Source: MED-G105 sp965263305
GTDB taxonomy: Bacteria > Pseudomonadota > Alphaproteobacteria > Caulobacterales > Parvularculaceae
Length of the DNA: 64,000 bases
Assembly (NCBI GenBank): GCA_965263305.1
Contig: OZ253666.1
Coordinates: 1,426,001-1,490,000, forward strand
Reading direction: 5' to 3'
Shown: positions 24,945 through 34,094 of the stretch, one piece after another
Layout of the letters: each line of letters opens with the position of its first letter
How positions within the stretch are numbered: the first letter of the stretch is position 1
The notes under the pieces: model-generated
What the model was told of the DNA's origin: nothing
The model's database searches: none
Seen by the model: the letters and a program-made list of their open reading frames with translations, nothing else
Program-made: the position numbers and the translations under genes

Positions 24945-25760
24945 TTAAGCCGACGGTTCGAACCCGAAATAGGCCACAAGCTCGATGTAGAGGGCTGGCT
25001 CACGCGCCTTCAGTTCTTCCGGTTTCTCAAAGAAAAACTCCACCACCACGGCGAAAAACTCCGCCGGTTTGGTGGCCCCATAAGGGTCCAAAAACGTCTC
25101 GCGCCCTGCCTCTACGTCTTCTGTTAGGCGTCCATAGGCCTCCCGGAAAACCGCCGCCCATTGGGTGGGGGCTTGGGCGCCATCGGCGCCGTCGCCGAGC
25201 ACCGGCGCGCCATCGGTTTCACCCGATAACGCATCGAGCTGATGGGCGAATTCATGGATCACGACATTATGCCCGTCATCATCAACAAACGCGCCATGTT
25301 CGGCATGAGCCCAGGATAAAACGACCGGCCCTCGCATCCAGGATTCGCCGACACGGGTTACTTTGCGCTCGGTCACAACGTAGCCGTCACTTTCGGCTTG
25401 ACGAGATTGAAACGCGCCCGGATAGACTAAAATCGTGCGAAGGTCCTTATACCAGGCATTATTGTTGGCGATGAGCAAACAAGCCTGAGCCGCAATGAGG
25501 AGGCGCATCTCTTCCGTGACAACGAGACCGTCGCAGCCAATGAATTCTATTTGGTCGAGAAAGAGATTGATCTTCCCATCGACTTTACTACGCAGCTCGG
25601 CGGGGGTTTTTTCATAAAGCGGCACACGGGCGGCGAGCACCTGCCGCTGGGTGTCCGTGAGCGGGGCGGATAACAACTCGGCTTTGGCGCGGTGTTGCCG
25701 CCACCGAAAGAAGCCCCAGGCGGTGAATGCGACGATGCTCAAGAAAAGTAGAAATCTCAT
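24945..25760 (-). CDS. mtfA: MtfA-type zinc metallopeptidase (DUF980)
   Basis: 271 residues. A single N-terminal transmembrane segment (LLFLSIVAFTAWGFF) is followed by the MtfA domain with the zinc site HEFAHQLD and a downstream acidic helix (EFFAVVVEFFFEKP). In E. coli MtfA binds the repressor Mlc; here the substrate is unknown and no PTS genes are nearby. Length is typical. Confidence 0.92.
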   Translation of the reverse strand: MRFLLFLSIVAFTAWGFFRWRQHRAKAELLSAPLTDTQRQVLAARVPLYEKTPAELRSKVDGKINLFLDQIEFIGCDGLVVTEEMRLLIAAQACLLIANNNAWYKDLRTILVYPGAFQSRQAESDGYVVTERKVTRVGESWMRGPVVLSWAHAEHGAFVDDDGHNVVIHEFAHQLDALSGETDGAPVLGDGADGAQAPTQWAAVFREAYGRLTEDVEAGRETFLDPYGATKPAEFFAVVVEFFFEKPEELKAREPALYIELVAYFGFEPSA

Positions 25761-25853
25761 AGCGCATTGGGGCCCTAGTGCAGCGTGATCGCCAAGCGGG
25801 ATAATCTCCAGCGATCCCCAGTTTCAGCGATTCCTAGTTAAACGATCCCGAGT

Positions 25854-26066
25854 CTAACGATCCTCGTAGCGGAAACCGATTTCCATACTGACTTGGTAAT
25901 AGGCGACTTTGCCGTCTTTCACGTAGCCCCGGGTTTCCTTCACTTCAAACCAGTCGAGGTTGCGCAGCGTTTTGCTCGCCGTCGCGATGGCGTTATCAAT
26001 CGCGTCCTCAATTGACTTGGAAGACGTCCCGACGAGTTTGGTGACGGAGTAAACTTTGTCGCTCAT
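25854..26066 (-). CDS. Dodecin (flavin-storage protein)
   Basis: 70 residues. Dodecins form hollow dodecamers that bind pairs of riboflavin, FMN or FAD and protect the cell from free flavin. The KVYSVTKLVGTSSKSIEDAI start, the DWFEVKETRG motif with the flavin-stacking Trp, and YYQVSMEIGFRYED are characteristic. It is complete and lies between nfu and mtfA. Confidence 0.95.
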   Translation of the reverse strand: MSDKVYSVTKLVGTSSKSIEDAIDNAIATASKTLRNLDWFEVKETRGYVKDGKVAYYQVSMEIGFRYEDR

Positions 26067-26168
26067 AAAATTCTCTTTCTCATTTAATTTGGAGTACAGC
26101 GCGGATTGTCGGTGATCTCCCGTGCTCTTTTTTAGAGAGGAGGCGTGGGCTTTAGGGCGGGCGGCCCT

Positions 26169-26774
26169 CTACGCCGCCGCCTCGACTTTCACGACTTCCG
26201 GCACATAATGCTTCAGCATATTCTCAATGCCGGCTTTCAAGGTCATGGTGGAGGACGGACAACCGGCGCAGGCGCCACGTAGCGCCACAAACACGACGCC
26301 GGTTTTAGGTTCGTAATGTTTGAAAACGATGTCTCCGCCATCGGCCGCCACCGCCGGGCGCACGCGGGTGTCGATCAGTTCAACGATTTGCTCAACGACT
26401 TCCCGGTCCTCGCCTTCATAATCCTCGATAGGCGTCGCGGCGCTGTCAGCCAATGCGGTAGCCGCATCGCCCTTCATGATGGGCAAGCCGGCATTCAGAT
26501 AATCAGCGATCGTGGACAAGATCGACGCTTTAATATGCAACCACTCAACGGCTTCGGTCTTCGTGACCGTGACAAAGTCCGCGCCGAGATAAACCCCCGT
26601 GACGCCATCAATCGCGAAGATCGCTTCGGCAAGGGGCGAGGCGGCGGCCGTCTCCGGCGTTGGAAAGTCGAGCCCAAGGGCGGGACGCCCCTCCGCATCG
26701 GTCCCCAGCACGGCGCGATCAGCGACAAATTTCATGGATTGCGGGTTTGGCGTGTCTTCGGTCTGGATATACAT
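26169..26774 (-). CDS. NifU-like iron-sulfur scaffold protein (Nfu type)
   Basis: 201 residues. The N-terminal Nfu_N domain (TEDTPNPQSMKFVADRAVL) and the C-terminal NifU domain with GACAGCPSSTMTLKAGIENML give the CxxC Fe-S cluster site. It assembles and delivers [Fe-S] clusters. In many alphaproteobacteria it heads the nfu-...-tsaB-rimI-fur region, as here. It is divergent from maeB; 225 bases lie between them. Confidence 0.93.
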   Translation of the reverse strand: MYIQTEDTPNPQSMKFVADRAVLGTDAEGRPALGLDFPTPETAAASPLAEAIFAIDGVTGVYLGADFVTVTKTEAVEWLHIKASILSTIADYLNAGLPIMKGDAATALADSAATPIEDYEGEDREVVEQIVELIDTRVRPAVAADGGDIVFKHYEPKTGVVFVALRGACAGCPSSTMTLKAGIENMLKHYVPEVVKVEAAA

Positions 26775-26999
26775 CTGGCTGGGAGCTCCTTAGCGCGGCA
26801 GGTGACAAAGCTAAGCATGGCGGGGCGTGTTCGCAAGCTCAGCGCGCGCCCCTACAAAATCGATTTTTCAGGCAAAAAGGCCAAAATACCAAGCCAGACG
26901 GATTGCCGCCAACGGTTCGGGCTGGCATTTGAAAGATACGCAAAGATCTATTCTTCTGTATCCCTCACCCCCTTCCGCGCAAAGGCTGGCCAAACCACC

Positions 27000-29297
27000 A
27001 TGGACGATAACAATACAAAATTCACTGACGAAGAAGCGCTAGAATTCCACCAGCGCGATGGCAAGCCCGGCAAGCTGGAGATCACGCCGACAAAACCGAT
27101 GGCGACCCAGCGCGATCTCTCCCTCGCCTACTCGCCCGGCGTCGCTGTCCCCGTCAAAGAAATCGCCCGGGACCCGGACCTCGCTTATGACTACACATCG
27201 AAGGGGAATATGGTCGCCGTTATTTCCAACGGCACGGCCATCCTGGGCCTCGGGGATTTGGGCGCCCTCGCGTCAAAGCCCGTTATGGAAGGCAAGTCGG
27301 TTCTGTTCAAACGCTTCGCGGATATCGACTCGGTCGATATCGAGGTCGACACCAAGGACCCGGAAGAATTTATCAACGCCGTTAAACATCTGGGCCCAGC
27401 CTTTGGCGGGATCAACCTGGAAGATATCGCGGCGCCCGACAGCTTTGTTATCGAACAACAGCTGAAGGAGCTGATGGATATCCCCGTCTTCCATGACGAC
27501 CAGCATGGCACCGCCATCATCGCCGCCGCCGGGTTGCTGAACGCGCTGGACATCACGGGCAAGTCCATCAAGGACGTTCGCGTCGCCGTTTCGGGCGCCG
27601 GGTCATCGGCCCTTTCCGTCATTGGACTGATTAAAGCCATGGGTCTTCCCCATGAAAACGCCCTTATCTGCGATTCAAAGGGCGTCCTCCATCCGGGCCG
27701 CCCCCTCGATCAGTGGCGCTCCGCCCATGCGATCTCGACGGACAAACGCACCCTGGCCGAGGCTTGCGACGGGGCGGATGTTCTCATCGGCCTTTCCGTC
27801 GCCGGGGCCGTCACGCAAGACATGATCAAATCCATGGCGAAGAACCCGATTGTTTTCGTCATGGCCAACCCGACGCCGGAAATCCGACCCGAGGAAATTC
27901 AAGCCGTGCGGGACGACGCCATCATCGCCACCGGGCGCTCCGATTATCCGAACCAGGTCAACAACGTCCTCGGCTTTCCTTATATCTTCCGTGGCGCCCT
28001 GGATGCGCGTGCGCGCACCATCAACGAAGAAATGAAGATCGCCTGCGCGCAAGCCCTGGCGAAACTCGCCCGGGAAGATGTGCCGGATGAAGTCGCCTCC
28101 GCCTATGGCAAGCGCTTGAAATATGGACCCGGCTATATCATCCCGACGCCGTTTGATCCGCGGCTGATCTCAGAAATTCCGCCAGCAGTCGCCAAAGCCG
28201 CCGCCGATACGGGCGTTGCCCGCAAGCCCATCGAGGACTTAGAGGCGTATCGTCAAAAGCTCGCAGCCCGGACGGACCCATCCGCCTCATTCTCCCAGAA
28301 GATTTATGCAACCTTACGCTCTAGCGAGACGCCGAAGCGCATTGTTTTCGCCGAAGGCGAAGAGGAATCGGTTATTCGTGCGGCCTACGCCTTTCAACAA
28401 GAAGGCATCGGCCAAGCCGTCCTTATCGGCCGGGAAGAACGGGTCAAAGAAGGATTGAAAAACGCCGGCCTTCCCGCTGACGCCGATCTTGAGATTCACA
28501 ACGCCCGCCTTTCCGACCATAATCCAGCGTATACGAAGTACCTTTATGAGCGTCAGCATCGGCGCGGCATGCTGGAGCGGGACGCGCAACGCCTCGTCAA
28601 TACAGACCGGAATGTCTTCGGCGCCTGCATGGTCGCCCATGGCCACGCCGACGGCATGGTGACGGGCGTCACCCGTCACTACAACGTGGCACTCGATAAT
28701 ATCGGCCTCGTCCTTGATACCCGCCCCGGTGAGCGGCTGATCGGCTTGTCGATCATCCTTTCAAAGGGTCGGACGCTTTTTGTGGCGGATACGAATATTC
28801 ATGAATTGCCGTCCTCCGAGGTGATGGCGGAAATCGCCATGCAAGCCGCTCATGCAGCCCGCCGTCTGGGCACGACGCCGAAGGTCGCTTTTGTTTCTTA
28901 TTCCAATTTCGGTAATCCGGATTCAAACCATTCGCGGCGCGCCGCCGGCGCCGTCTCCATCCTCGATAGCCGCGACGATGTTGATTTCGAGTACGAGGGT
29001 GAAATGACGCCCCGCATGGCGCTGAACCCCGGCGTACGGTCGGTCTACCCCTTCTCGCGATTAACGGGCGAGGCGAATGTTCTCATCACGCCAGGCCTTC
29101 ACTCAGCGGCGATTTCAACCAAGCTTCTTGGCGAGTTCGCGGAAATGACGGTCATCGGCCCGTTACTCGTCGGGCTTTCAAAGCCTGTACAGATCACCCA
29201 AATCGGCGCGCGTGTTTCCGACATTGTCACGCTCGCCGCGATGGCCGCGTACGACCTCGATTTTGAGCATCGCTCTTGGGCGGAGAAGTCGGTTTAG
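27000..29297 (+). CDS. maeB: NADP-dependent malic enzyme (MaeB)
   Basis: 765 residues. It decarboxylates malate to pyruvate, making NADPH, linking the TCA cycle to gluconeogenesis. The malic domain includes SNGTAILGLGDLG, GGINLEDIAAPDSF, IPVFHDDQHGTA and the Rossmann fold VSGAGSSALS. The C-terminal phosphotransacetylase-like domain (KRIVFAEGEEESVIRAA; FSRLTGEANVLITPGLH) is the standard MaeB fusion and usually regulatory. The open frame extends upstream over the antisense of nfu, but the ATG at 27000 gives the family N-terminus. Confidence 0.96.
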   Translation: MDDNNTKFTDEEALEFHQRDGKPGKLEITPTKPMATQRDLSLAYSPGVAVPVKEIARDPDLAYDYTSKGNMVAVISNGTAILGLGDLGALASKPVMEGKSVLFKRFADIDSVDIEVDTKDPEEFINAVKHLGPAFGGINLEDIAAPDSFVIEQQLKELMDIPVFHDDQHGTAIIAAAGLLNALDITGKSIKDVRVAVSGAGSSALSVIGLIKAMGLPHENALICDSKGVLHPGRPLDQWRSAHAISTDKRTLAEACDGADVLIGLSVAGAVTQDMIKSMAKNPIVFVMANPTPEIRPEEIQAVRDDAIIATGRSDYPNQVNNVLGFPYIFRGALDARARTINEEMKIACAQALAKLAREDVPDEVASAYGKRLKYGPGYIIPTPFDPRLISEIPPAVAKAAADTGVARKPIEDLEAYRQKLAARTDPSASFSQKIYATLRSSETPKRIVFAEGEEESVIRAAYAFQQEGIGQAVLIGREERVKEGLKNAGLPADADLEIHNARLSDHNPAYTKYLYERQHRRGMLERDAQRLVNTDRNVFGACMVAHGHADGMVTGVTRHYNVALDNIGLVLDTRPGERLIGLSIILSKGRTLFVADTNIHELPSSEVMAEIAMQAAHAARRLGTTPKVAFVSYSNFGNPDSNHSRRAAGAVSILDSRDDVDFEYEGEMTPRMALNPGVRSVYPFSRLTGEANVLITPGLHSAAISTKLLGEFAEMTVIGPLLVGLSKPVQITQIGARVSDIVTLAAMAAYDLDFEHRSWAEKSV

Positions 29298-29335
29298 CAC
29301 CGGCAGGGGTTTACGTCGATCGTTGAGGCCACCGG

Positions 29336-29548
29336 CTATCGTCCACCGGAAATGTCGGCGTATTTTGCTTTATCTGTTTTCTCCGCTCGCTCTTTATCTG
29401 TTTCGCGGGCCAGGCGTAAACGACTGTAGTGGGTGCGTCTTGTCGCCAAATTTTTCTCTACGGATTTACTGTATGAGGTATGTTGGTACCCCATCCACCC
29501 CGTAACGCCGGCGCCGAGCATGATTAGGATGAAAATAAACCAGAGCAT
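29336..29548 (-). CDS. Small single-pass membrane protein (70 aa)
   Basis: Not recognised. One N-terminal membrane segment (LWFIFILIMLGAGVTGWMGY) is followed by a basic, charged C-terminal tail rich in Arg, Glu and Lys. The ribosome site AAGGGGG is at proper distance from the ATG at 29548. It precedes maeB's convergent 3' end and follows the nucleotidyltransferase-like gene on the same strand. Confidence 0.6.
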   Translation of the reverse strand: MLWFIFILIMLGAGVTGWMGYQHTSYSKSVEKNLATRRTHYSRLRLARETDKERAEKTDKAKYADISGGR

Positions 29549-29575
29549 TGATCCCCCTTACACATAATGCAGTGT

Positions 29576-30034
29576 TTATATTAATAGCCGCAATGCCGTT
29601 ATACGTGAAGCATCCTTCGGCCTGTTCATCATCGACAACAGGGATATTTGCTCATCAACCGATGGCGTGAAAAGCGCACCGCCCGGAACCTCATGTTCAA
29701 CCCGGGTCTTCGGCTCCATGGCGCACCATTCACCGTCAAGGACCATTTCAAACCCCGCCATCACTTCAATAGGCTTGGAAAAGACGAGGCATCGGCCGAA
29801 CACTGCGCTTCGGAACTGATCGCTCGGAAGCGGCCTCTCGACCACGCCAAAAGATTGCCAACGCTCAAGCACCATGACCGCATCACGCCGGCTGAGGACG
29901 AGATCAACATCCGCCGCCTGGCCAATATCAGCGCCGCAAATGTGAGCCGCTGCACTGCCAATGATCCACCATGGATCTTCAAAGGCTTGAGCCTCTTTTG
30001 CGAGATGCGCCAGGGTTTCGTCGAGGGGCGTCAT
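29576..30034 (-). CDS. Nucleotidyltransferase-fold protein
   Basis: 152 residues. WWIIGSAAAHICGADIGQAADVDLVLS contains the GS...DxD pattern of the nucleotidyltransferase superfamily (active acidic pair in DVDL). Such proteins include MNT antitoxin-like and tRNA-modifying enzymes; no partner toxin is adjacent. Function unknown. It lies between mmcB and the small membrane gene on the minus strand. Confidence 0.72.
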   Translation of the reverse strand: MTPLDETLAHLAKEAQAFEDPWWIIGSAAAHICGADIGQAADVDLVLSRRDAVMVLERWQSFGVVERPLPSDQFRSAVFGRCLVFSKPIEVMAGFEMVLDGEWCAMEPKTRVEHEVPGGALFTPSVDEQISLLSMMNRPKDASRITALRLLI

Positions 30035-30064
30035 GATGCTCCGCTCGTTGTTTTATCGGCCATT

Positions 30065-30523
30065 TTAACCCGTCAGTCGAAACGCTGCGTGCCGCGCAAA
30101 TTGCAATGTTAACGCACGCCGCCGCGCCGGCGCCAATGGACGGTCGACACAATCGAGCAACACCGCGCCACCGAAATTATCCGCCACGATAAGGCCCTCG
30201 CCTTCCGGTAAAATATGGCGCGGGAAGCCTTCAGCGACAGCGAAATAAAACCGATCACAGTATTCGAGATATTCCGCCCACTTATGATCACCGGCAAAAT
30301 CCGCCTCGCATGATTTGACCTCCACAATCACGAGACGTCCTTTGCTATCCAGCCCGGCAAGATCCGCGCGGCGACCATTGGGCAGGGTAAACTCGTGGAT
30401 CACCGCGTAGCCAAGATCGTACAAAAGGCGTGTTGCGCCTTTGGTCACCGCCACGGTCATATCAGGGCGCGCGCCCTGCATATGAGCGCTCATTGGGGTT
30501 AAGCTTTTGGCCGCATGCTTCAT
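30065..30523 (-). CDS. mmcB: MmcB-family DNA repair protein
   Basis: 152 residues. The motif LPNGRRADLAGLDSKGRLVIVEVKS carries D...ExK of the PD-(D/E)xK nuclease superfamily, and this segment with the HKWAEYLEYCDRFYFAV tail is diagnostic of MmcB, a family implicated in damage-induced DNA repair in Caulobacter. No SOS box was seen by eye. It is downstream of the dioxygenase fusion gene on the same strand. Confidence 0.88.
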   Translation of the reverse strand: MKHAAKSLTPMSAHMQGARPDMTVAVTKGATRLLYDLGYAVIHEFTLPNGRRADLAGLDSKGRLVIVEVKSCEADFAGDHKWAEYLEYCDRFYFAVAEGFPRHILPEGEGLIVADNFGGAVLLDCVDRPLAPARRRALTLQFARHAAFRLTG

Positions 30524-30562
30524 CAGCCTATCGCATCGCGAACAGGCCGATGCGTCAAGTCT

Positions 30563-32314
30563 CTATAGAAGAGAAAACGCATCAAGGTCGGGGACCGTCA
30601 TGCGCGCCAAGATGGGTTCTGCAAATCGCAACCCTTCTTGTATCGCAGGGCCATGGGCCGCACGGGCCGCCGCTAACCCGCTTTCATAGTCAGCGAGGGT
30701 GAACGGTTGACCCGGCGTCTTGGCGTGTTCAGCGAAGACCGGCCCCGTCGCGATCGCCTCAAACGCCGCCCTGTCACCCGGCCGACCAAAGAAGGCGGCG
30801 CCTTTTTCCAAGGCGACGCCCGGCGCGGAGATAAAGGCGCGATTGTTAAGGGTACGCACCCGGCTGTCACCGCCTTGATCATCTTTGCCGCGAAGGACCG
30901 GCGCCAGGGATGACATCACGTAGATCCAATGAAGGGCGACCACCTCAGCGTCGGACAGTTGTTTCGGGTCGACGCCTACAAATTCCGGCCGTGAGGGTAA
31001 GTCGATATAGGATTGCGCGACCCGGCCCCGGGCTAAATTGATCCGCGCCTCTTGTTTCAACGACTGGGCGAGAAACTCTTCCAACGAGTTGTGTACAAAA
31101 ACGCCCCGATACCGCGGATCAGCGTTTAGAAAATCTTCCATGATGTAGGTCGAAACCGGCAGTTCTTTCGACATCGCCAGATCGCCCGATTTAAACGCGC
31201 GAGAAAGAAAGACCAGCATCACCTTCATCAAACGGCGCCAGGCTGTGACGGGGATCTTAGATTGCCCAAAGTCGATGGCGCGCTTTAGCTGGGCGAGTTG
31301 CGAGAATGCCATGTTCTCATGATAGAGAAATAATCCGTTTGCGGTGTTTAACCCTTTCGCAAAAAGGCTGGAATGGCTGTAGTTCGTCGTCCAAATAAAA
31401 TTCATCGGCGCGGATGTCGGCAATAACTCATCGACTTTTTGTTGCAGTAGATTGTCGAGGGCAATGGCGGAACCGGGATAATTATCGGCGAGGGCGCACC
31501 CCGCCGGTGGGACGCTTTCATCGATCTGACGAAAGATGGCGACGCCTTTTTCTAAATCGAGGGCCGTCAAACAAAACGACGGGTCCGCCACCAGGGATTC
31601 AACAGTCAATGTCTTCGGCGATTGTCCCGAAGACAGAGATGGACGGGGCGATGATGGCGCGGGCGTCGCTGGTGGGTTCGTCGGTGTTGGGGTCGTAGGT
31701 GTTGGGGTCGACGGCAGCCTTACCGGCGCCGCCACCCGTGGCGGGGCGCCCAGCCCTTCGCGCTGATCAAACGCAAGATCCCCATAGGCGCCGTCAGCGT
31801 TGACGAAGTGCAAAAATAAATGGGCCGAGCGCGCACCCTGAAATACATCCCGCCAATGGGGCACATCCACGCCGCGGTAGACCATCAAGTCGCCTGGCTC
31901 AAGCGGCACGGCCCGCGCCTCCCCATTGATTTCAACATGGATTGGCCACGGATCATCGCTCTCCCCACCAAGATAAAGCGTACTGCTGATCTCGCAGGAT
32001 GGTCGATCGGTGTGCTTTTTTAGCTCCGCCCCCGCCCGGTAAACCCGCAAGAATGAATAGGTCGGGAAGAGCGTCACACCGGCGGCTCGTTCGACCAATG
32101 GCGTGAGGTCAGCCAGAATGCTCTCCCCCAGCGGATCGACGTACCGCCCCCGCGCCTTTAGGGTGGTCTCATCGATCATAGCTTCGCGATGATAGCGCTC
32201 CAGAAACTGCGAATATTGTTCGACAATACGGACAGTTTGGGGTGTTAGCGCCCTTTGGATGACGGCATAGCCGTCCCGCGCAAAATCACCGATGAATTCC
32301 GGATTGTCCGACAC
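30563..32314 (-). CDS. Dioxygenase-like (2OG-Fe(II)) plus sulfotransferase-like fusion protein
   Basis: 583 residues. The N-terminal 180 residues look like a 2-oxoglutarate/Fe(II) dioxygenase: HTD at 101-103 (HxD), H153 (distal His), and a surrounding double-stranded beta-helix pattern (VYRAGAELKKHTDRP, LEPGDLMVYRG). A Pro/Thr/Ser-rich linker follows (about 195-235). The C-terminal ~350 residues start with FIWTTNYSHSSLFAKGLN, resembling sulfotransferase-like proteins whose phosphate loop usually reads AFCxSTLLAR; the canonical loop is not clear. I do not know a described protein with this pairing. It lies upstream of mmcB. Confidence 0.75.
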   Translation of the reverse strand: MSDNPEFIGDFARDGYAVIQRALTPQTVRIVEQYSQFLERYHREAMIDETTLKARGRYVDPLGESILADLTPLVERAAGVTLFPTYSFLRVYRAGAELKKHTDRPSCEISSTLYLGGESDDPWPIHVEINGEARAVPLEPGDLMVYRGVDVPHWRDVFQGARSAHLFLHFVNADGAYGDLAFDQREGLGAPPRVAAPVRLPSTPTPTTPTPTNPPATPAPSSPRPSLSSGQSPKTLTVESLVADPSFCLTALDLEKGVAIFRQIDESVPPAGCALADNYPGSAIALDNLLQQKVDELLPTSAPMNFIWTTNYSHSSLFAKGLNTANGLFLYHENMAFSQLAQLKRAIDFGQSKIPVTAWRRLMKVMLVFLSRAFKSGDLAMSKELPVSTYIMEDFLNADPRYRGVFVHNSLEEFLAQSLKQEARINLARGRVAQSYIDLPSRPEFVGVDPKQLSDAEVVALHWIYVMSSLAPVLRGKDDQGGDSRVRTLNNRAFISAPGVALEKGAAFFGRPGDRAAFEAIATGPVFAEHAKTPGQPFTLADYESGLAAARAAHGPAIQEGLRFAEPILARMTVPDLDAFSLL

Positions 32315-32408
32315 CGCTCTTACTCCTCATCACCCAGGGCCTATTCGCCATGGATGACGATAAGAGGCAAGGCGTCAACGCCCGTTAGGATGGGCGCGCC
32401 CGGGCGGC

Positions 32409-32729
32409 TTAGCCTTGGAATTCCGGTAAGCGCACGATCAGGCCGTCGAGCGCATCGGTGATGCGGATCTGGCAGGAGAGGCGGGACGTCTCTTGGGGGC
32501 TGCCGGCGAAATCAAGCATGGATTCTTCCATGGCGTCTTTGGCGCCAACCTTTTCCGCCCAGGCTGGATCGACATAAACATGGCAGGTCGCGCAAGCACA
32601 GGCGCCGCCGCAATCCGCATCGATGCCGGGCACCATGTTCTTGACGGCCGCTTCCATCACGGAAACGCCGGCTTCGGCCTCGACGACATGCTCCGCGCCA
32701 TTGTGTTCGATATAGGTGATTTTCGCCAT
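32409..32729 (-). CDS. [2Fe-2S] ferredoxin (adrenodoxin/FdxB type)
   Basis: 106 residues. Cluster ligands are Cys40, Cys46, Cys49 (DADCGGACACATC) and Cys86 (RLSCQI), the C-x5-C-x2-C ... C pattern. It should carry electrons for oxygenase or Fe-S assembly chemistry. The ATG at 32729 was chosen because the upstream part of the longer frame lacks ferredoxin-like sequence. It lies 28 bases after the reductase gene, so they form one unit. Confidence 0.94.
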   Translation of the reverse strand: MAKITYIEHNGAEHVVEAEAGVSVMEAAVKNMVPGIDADCGGACACATCHVYVDPAWAEKVGAKDAMEESMLDFAGSPQETSRLSCQIRITDALDGLIVRLPEFQG

Positions 32730-32757
32730 GCTCGCTCTTCTTCGTTCGCACCAAGTC

Positions 32758-34032
32758 TCAGGAAAGCAGTGATTTAAGGTCAAACTCAGGATCAGCAAGC
32801 TTTTTCGCCTCGACGCGCTGTCGCAAGGGGATAAGCCGCCGGCCCATGGCGAAGGAAACAGGGTCGCTGACAGCGTCAACAGCGATGGGCGCGCCATCCT
32901 TTAACGACCAAACGGAGAACGAATGGCCGCTCGCTTGGTCGCCGCCTGGAATCCCCCGTACGACAACCTCGTCAGCGCCCTCGGCAAGCCCCGCCGACTG
33001 GAGTTTGACGTCATATTGGTCGGACCAGAACCAAGGCAGCGCATCATAAATTTTCGCAAGGTCTTTTTCATCATCGCGGCGGGCCATATTGGCCGCGGCC
33101 ACTTTCGATTGCTCGATGGCGTTGGGCACAGATTCCAAGCGCATGCGACGACCAAAAAACGGCGATGGGAAGTTCGCGCAATCGCCCGCCGCCCAAATCG
33201 CGGGATCGCTCGTCACAGCCGTCTCATCAACCATGATACCGCCAATGGGGCTGTCATCGATCTCGAGCCCAGCCTCAGCGGCGAGGGACGTAGCAGGCGC
33301 CGCGCCTACCCCGATTAACGCCGCCCCGCAGGGGATCGTCTCATCGCTAAGGCGCGCGGCGCAGACATGGCCATCTTTCTCATCAAAGCCTTCTAGGGCC
33401 GCGCTCAGACGGAACTCGACGCCGGCGTCGCGATGAAGCTTCTCAAAGAAACCGCCAAGTTCAGGCCCCGCCACCCGGGCGAGCGGGCGTTCGGCCCGTT
33501 CGATGATGGTGACCTCTCGCCCCGCCTTGCGGGCGACGGCGGCGACTTCCAAACCGATATAGCCGGCGCCGACAATCACAACCCGTCCCGCTTGGGAGAG
33601 GATAGGCCGCAGCCAATCGGAGTCCGCGAGGGTGCGCAGATAGTGAACACCCTTAAGATCCGTCCCCGGCAGCGGCAATCGACGCGGCGGCGCGCCGGTC
33701 GCGAACAGCAATTTGTCGTAGGCGATTTCTTCAACGGCGCCGTCTTGACCCGTCTGGAGAGCGACTTGCTTCACCGCGCGATCAATCTTGATGGCGCGGC
33801 GCCCCGTCATCAGGGTGATCGCGTTATCGGCGTAGAATTTTTCGGGCTTCAGGAACAAGCGCTCAACCGCTAGATCGCCCATTAGGTATGCTTTTGATAG
33901 GGGCGGGCGTTGATAGGGCGGCGCGGGTTCTTCTCCAATCAAAGCAACCTCGCCCTCAAAGCCGACTTGGCGCAATGATGCGGCGGCTTGCGCGCCGGCT
34001 TGACCGGCCCCAATGATAAGAATTCTTTCCAT
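32758..34032 (-). CDS. FAD-dependent ferredoxin reductase
   Basis: 424 residues of the pyridine nucleotide-disulfide oxidoreductase fold, matching ferredoxin reductases of aromatic-dioxygenase and P450 systems. FAD motif ILIIGAGQAGAQAAASL at the start, NAD(P)H motif VVIVGAGYIGLEVAAVA in the middle, and the second FAD motif IWAAGDCAN near residue 275. It is the likely electron donor to the adjacent ferredoxin. No terminal oxygenase is next to it. Confidence 0.93.
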   Translation of the reverse strand: MERILIIGAGQAGAQAAASLRQVGFEGEVALIGEEPAPPYQRPPLSKAYLMGDLAVERLFLKPEKFYADNAITLMTGRRAIKIDRAVKQVALQTGQDGAVEEIAYDKLLFATGAPPRRLPLPGTDLKGVHYLRTLADSDWLRPILSQAGRVVIVGAGYIGLEVAAVARKAGREVTIIERAERPLARVAGPELGGFFEKLHRDAGVEFRLSAALEGFDEKDGHVCAARLSDETIPCGAALIGVGAAPATSLAAEAGLEIDDSPIGGIMVDETAVTSDPAIWAAGDCANFPSPFFGRRMRLESVPNAIEQSKVAAANMARRDDEKDLAKIYDALPWFWSDQYDVKLQSAGLAEGADEVVVRGIPGGDQASGHSFSVWSLKDGAPIAVDAVSDPVSFAMGRRLIPLRQRVEAKKLADPEFDLKSLLS

Positions 34033-34094
34033 ACCTAGTCACGCTTTCTGATGAATCGTTCTGGACGAAGAGGGCTGACAAGGTCAATTCGATC

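Noticed and set aside
26316..26999. Long open frame continuous with maeB upstream of its ATG
   Set aside because: It is antisense to the nfu gene and shows no family sequence; the ATG at 27000 gives the normal malic-enzyme N-terminus.
29576..30034. Toxin-antitoxin system (MNT/HEPN type)
   Set aside because: Only a nucleotidyltransferase-like protein is seen; no HEPN partner is adjacent.
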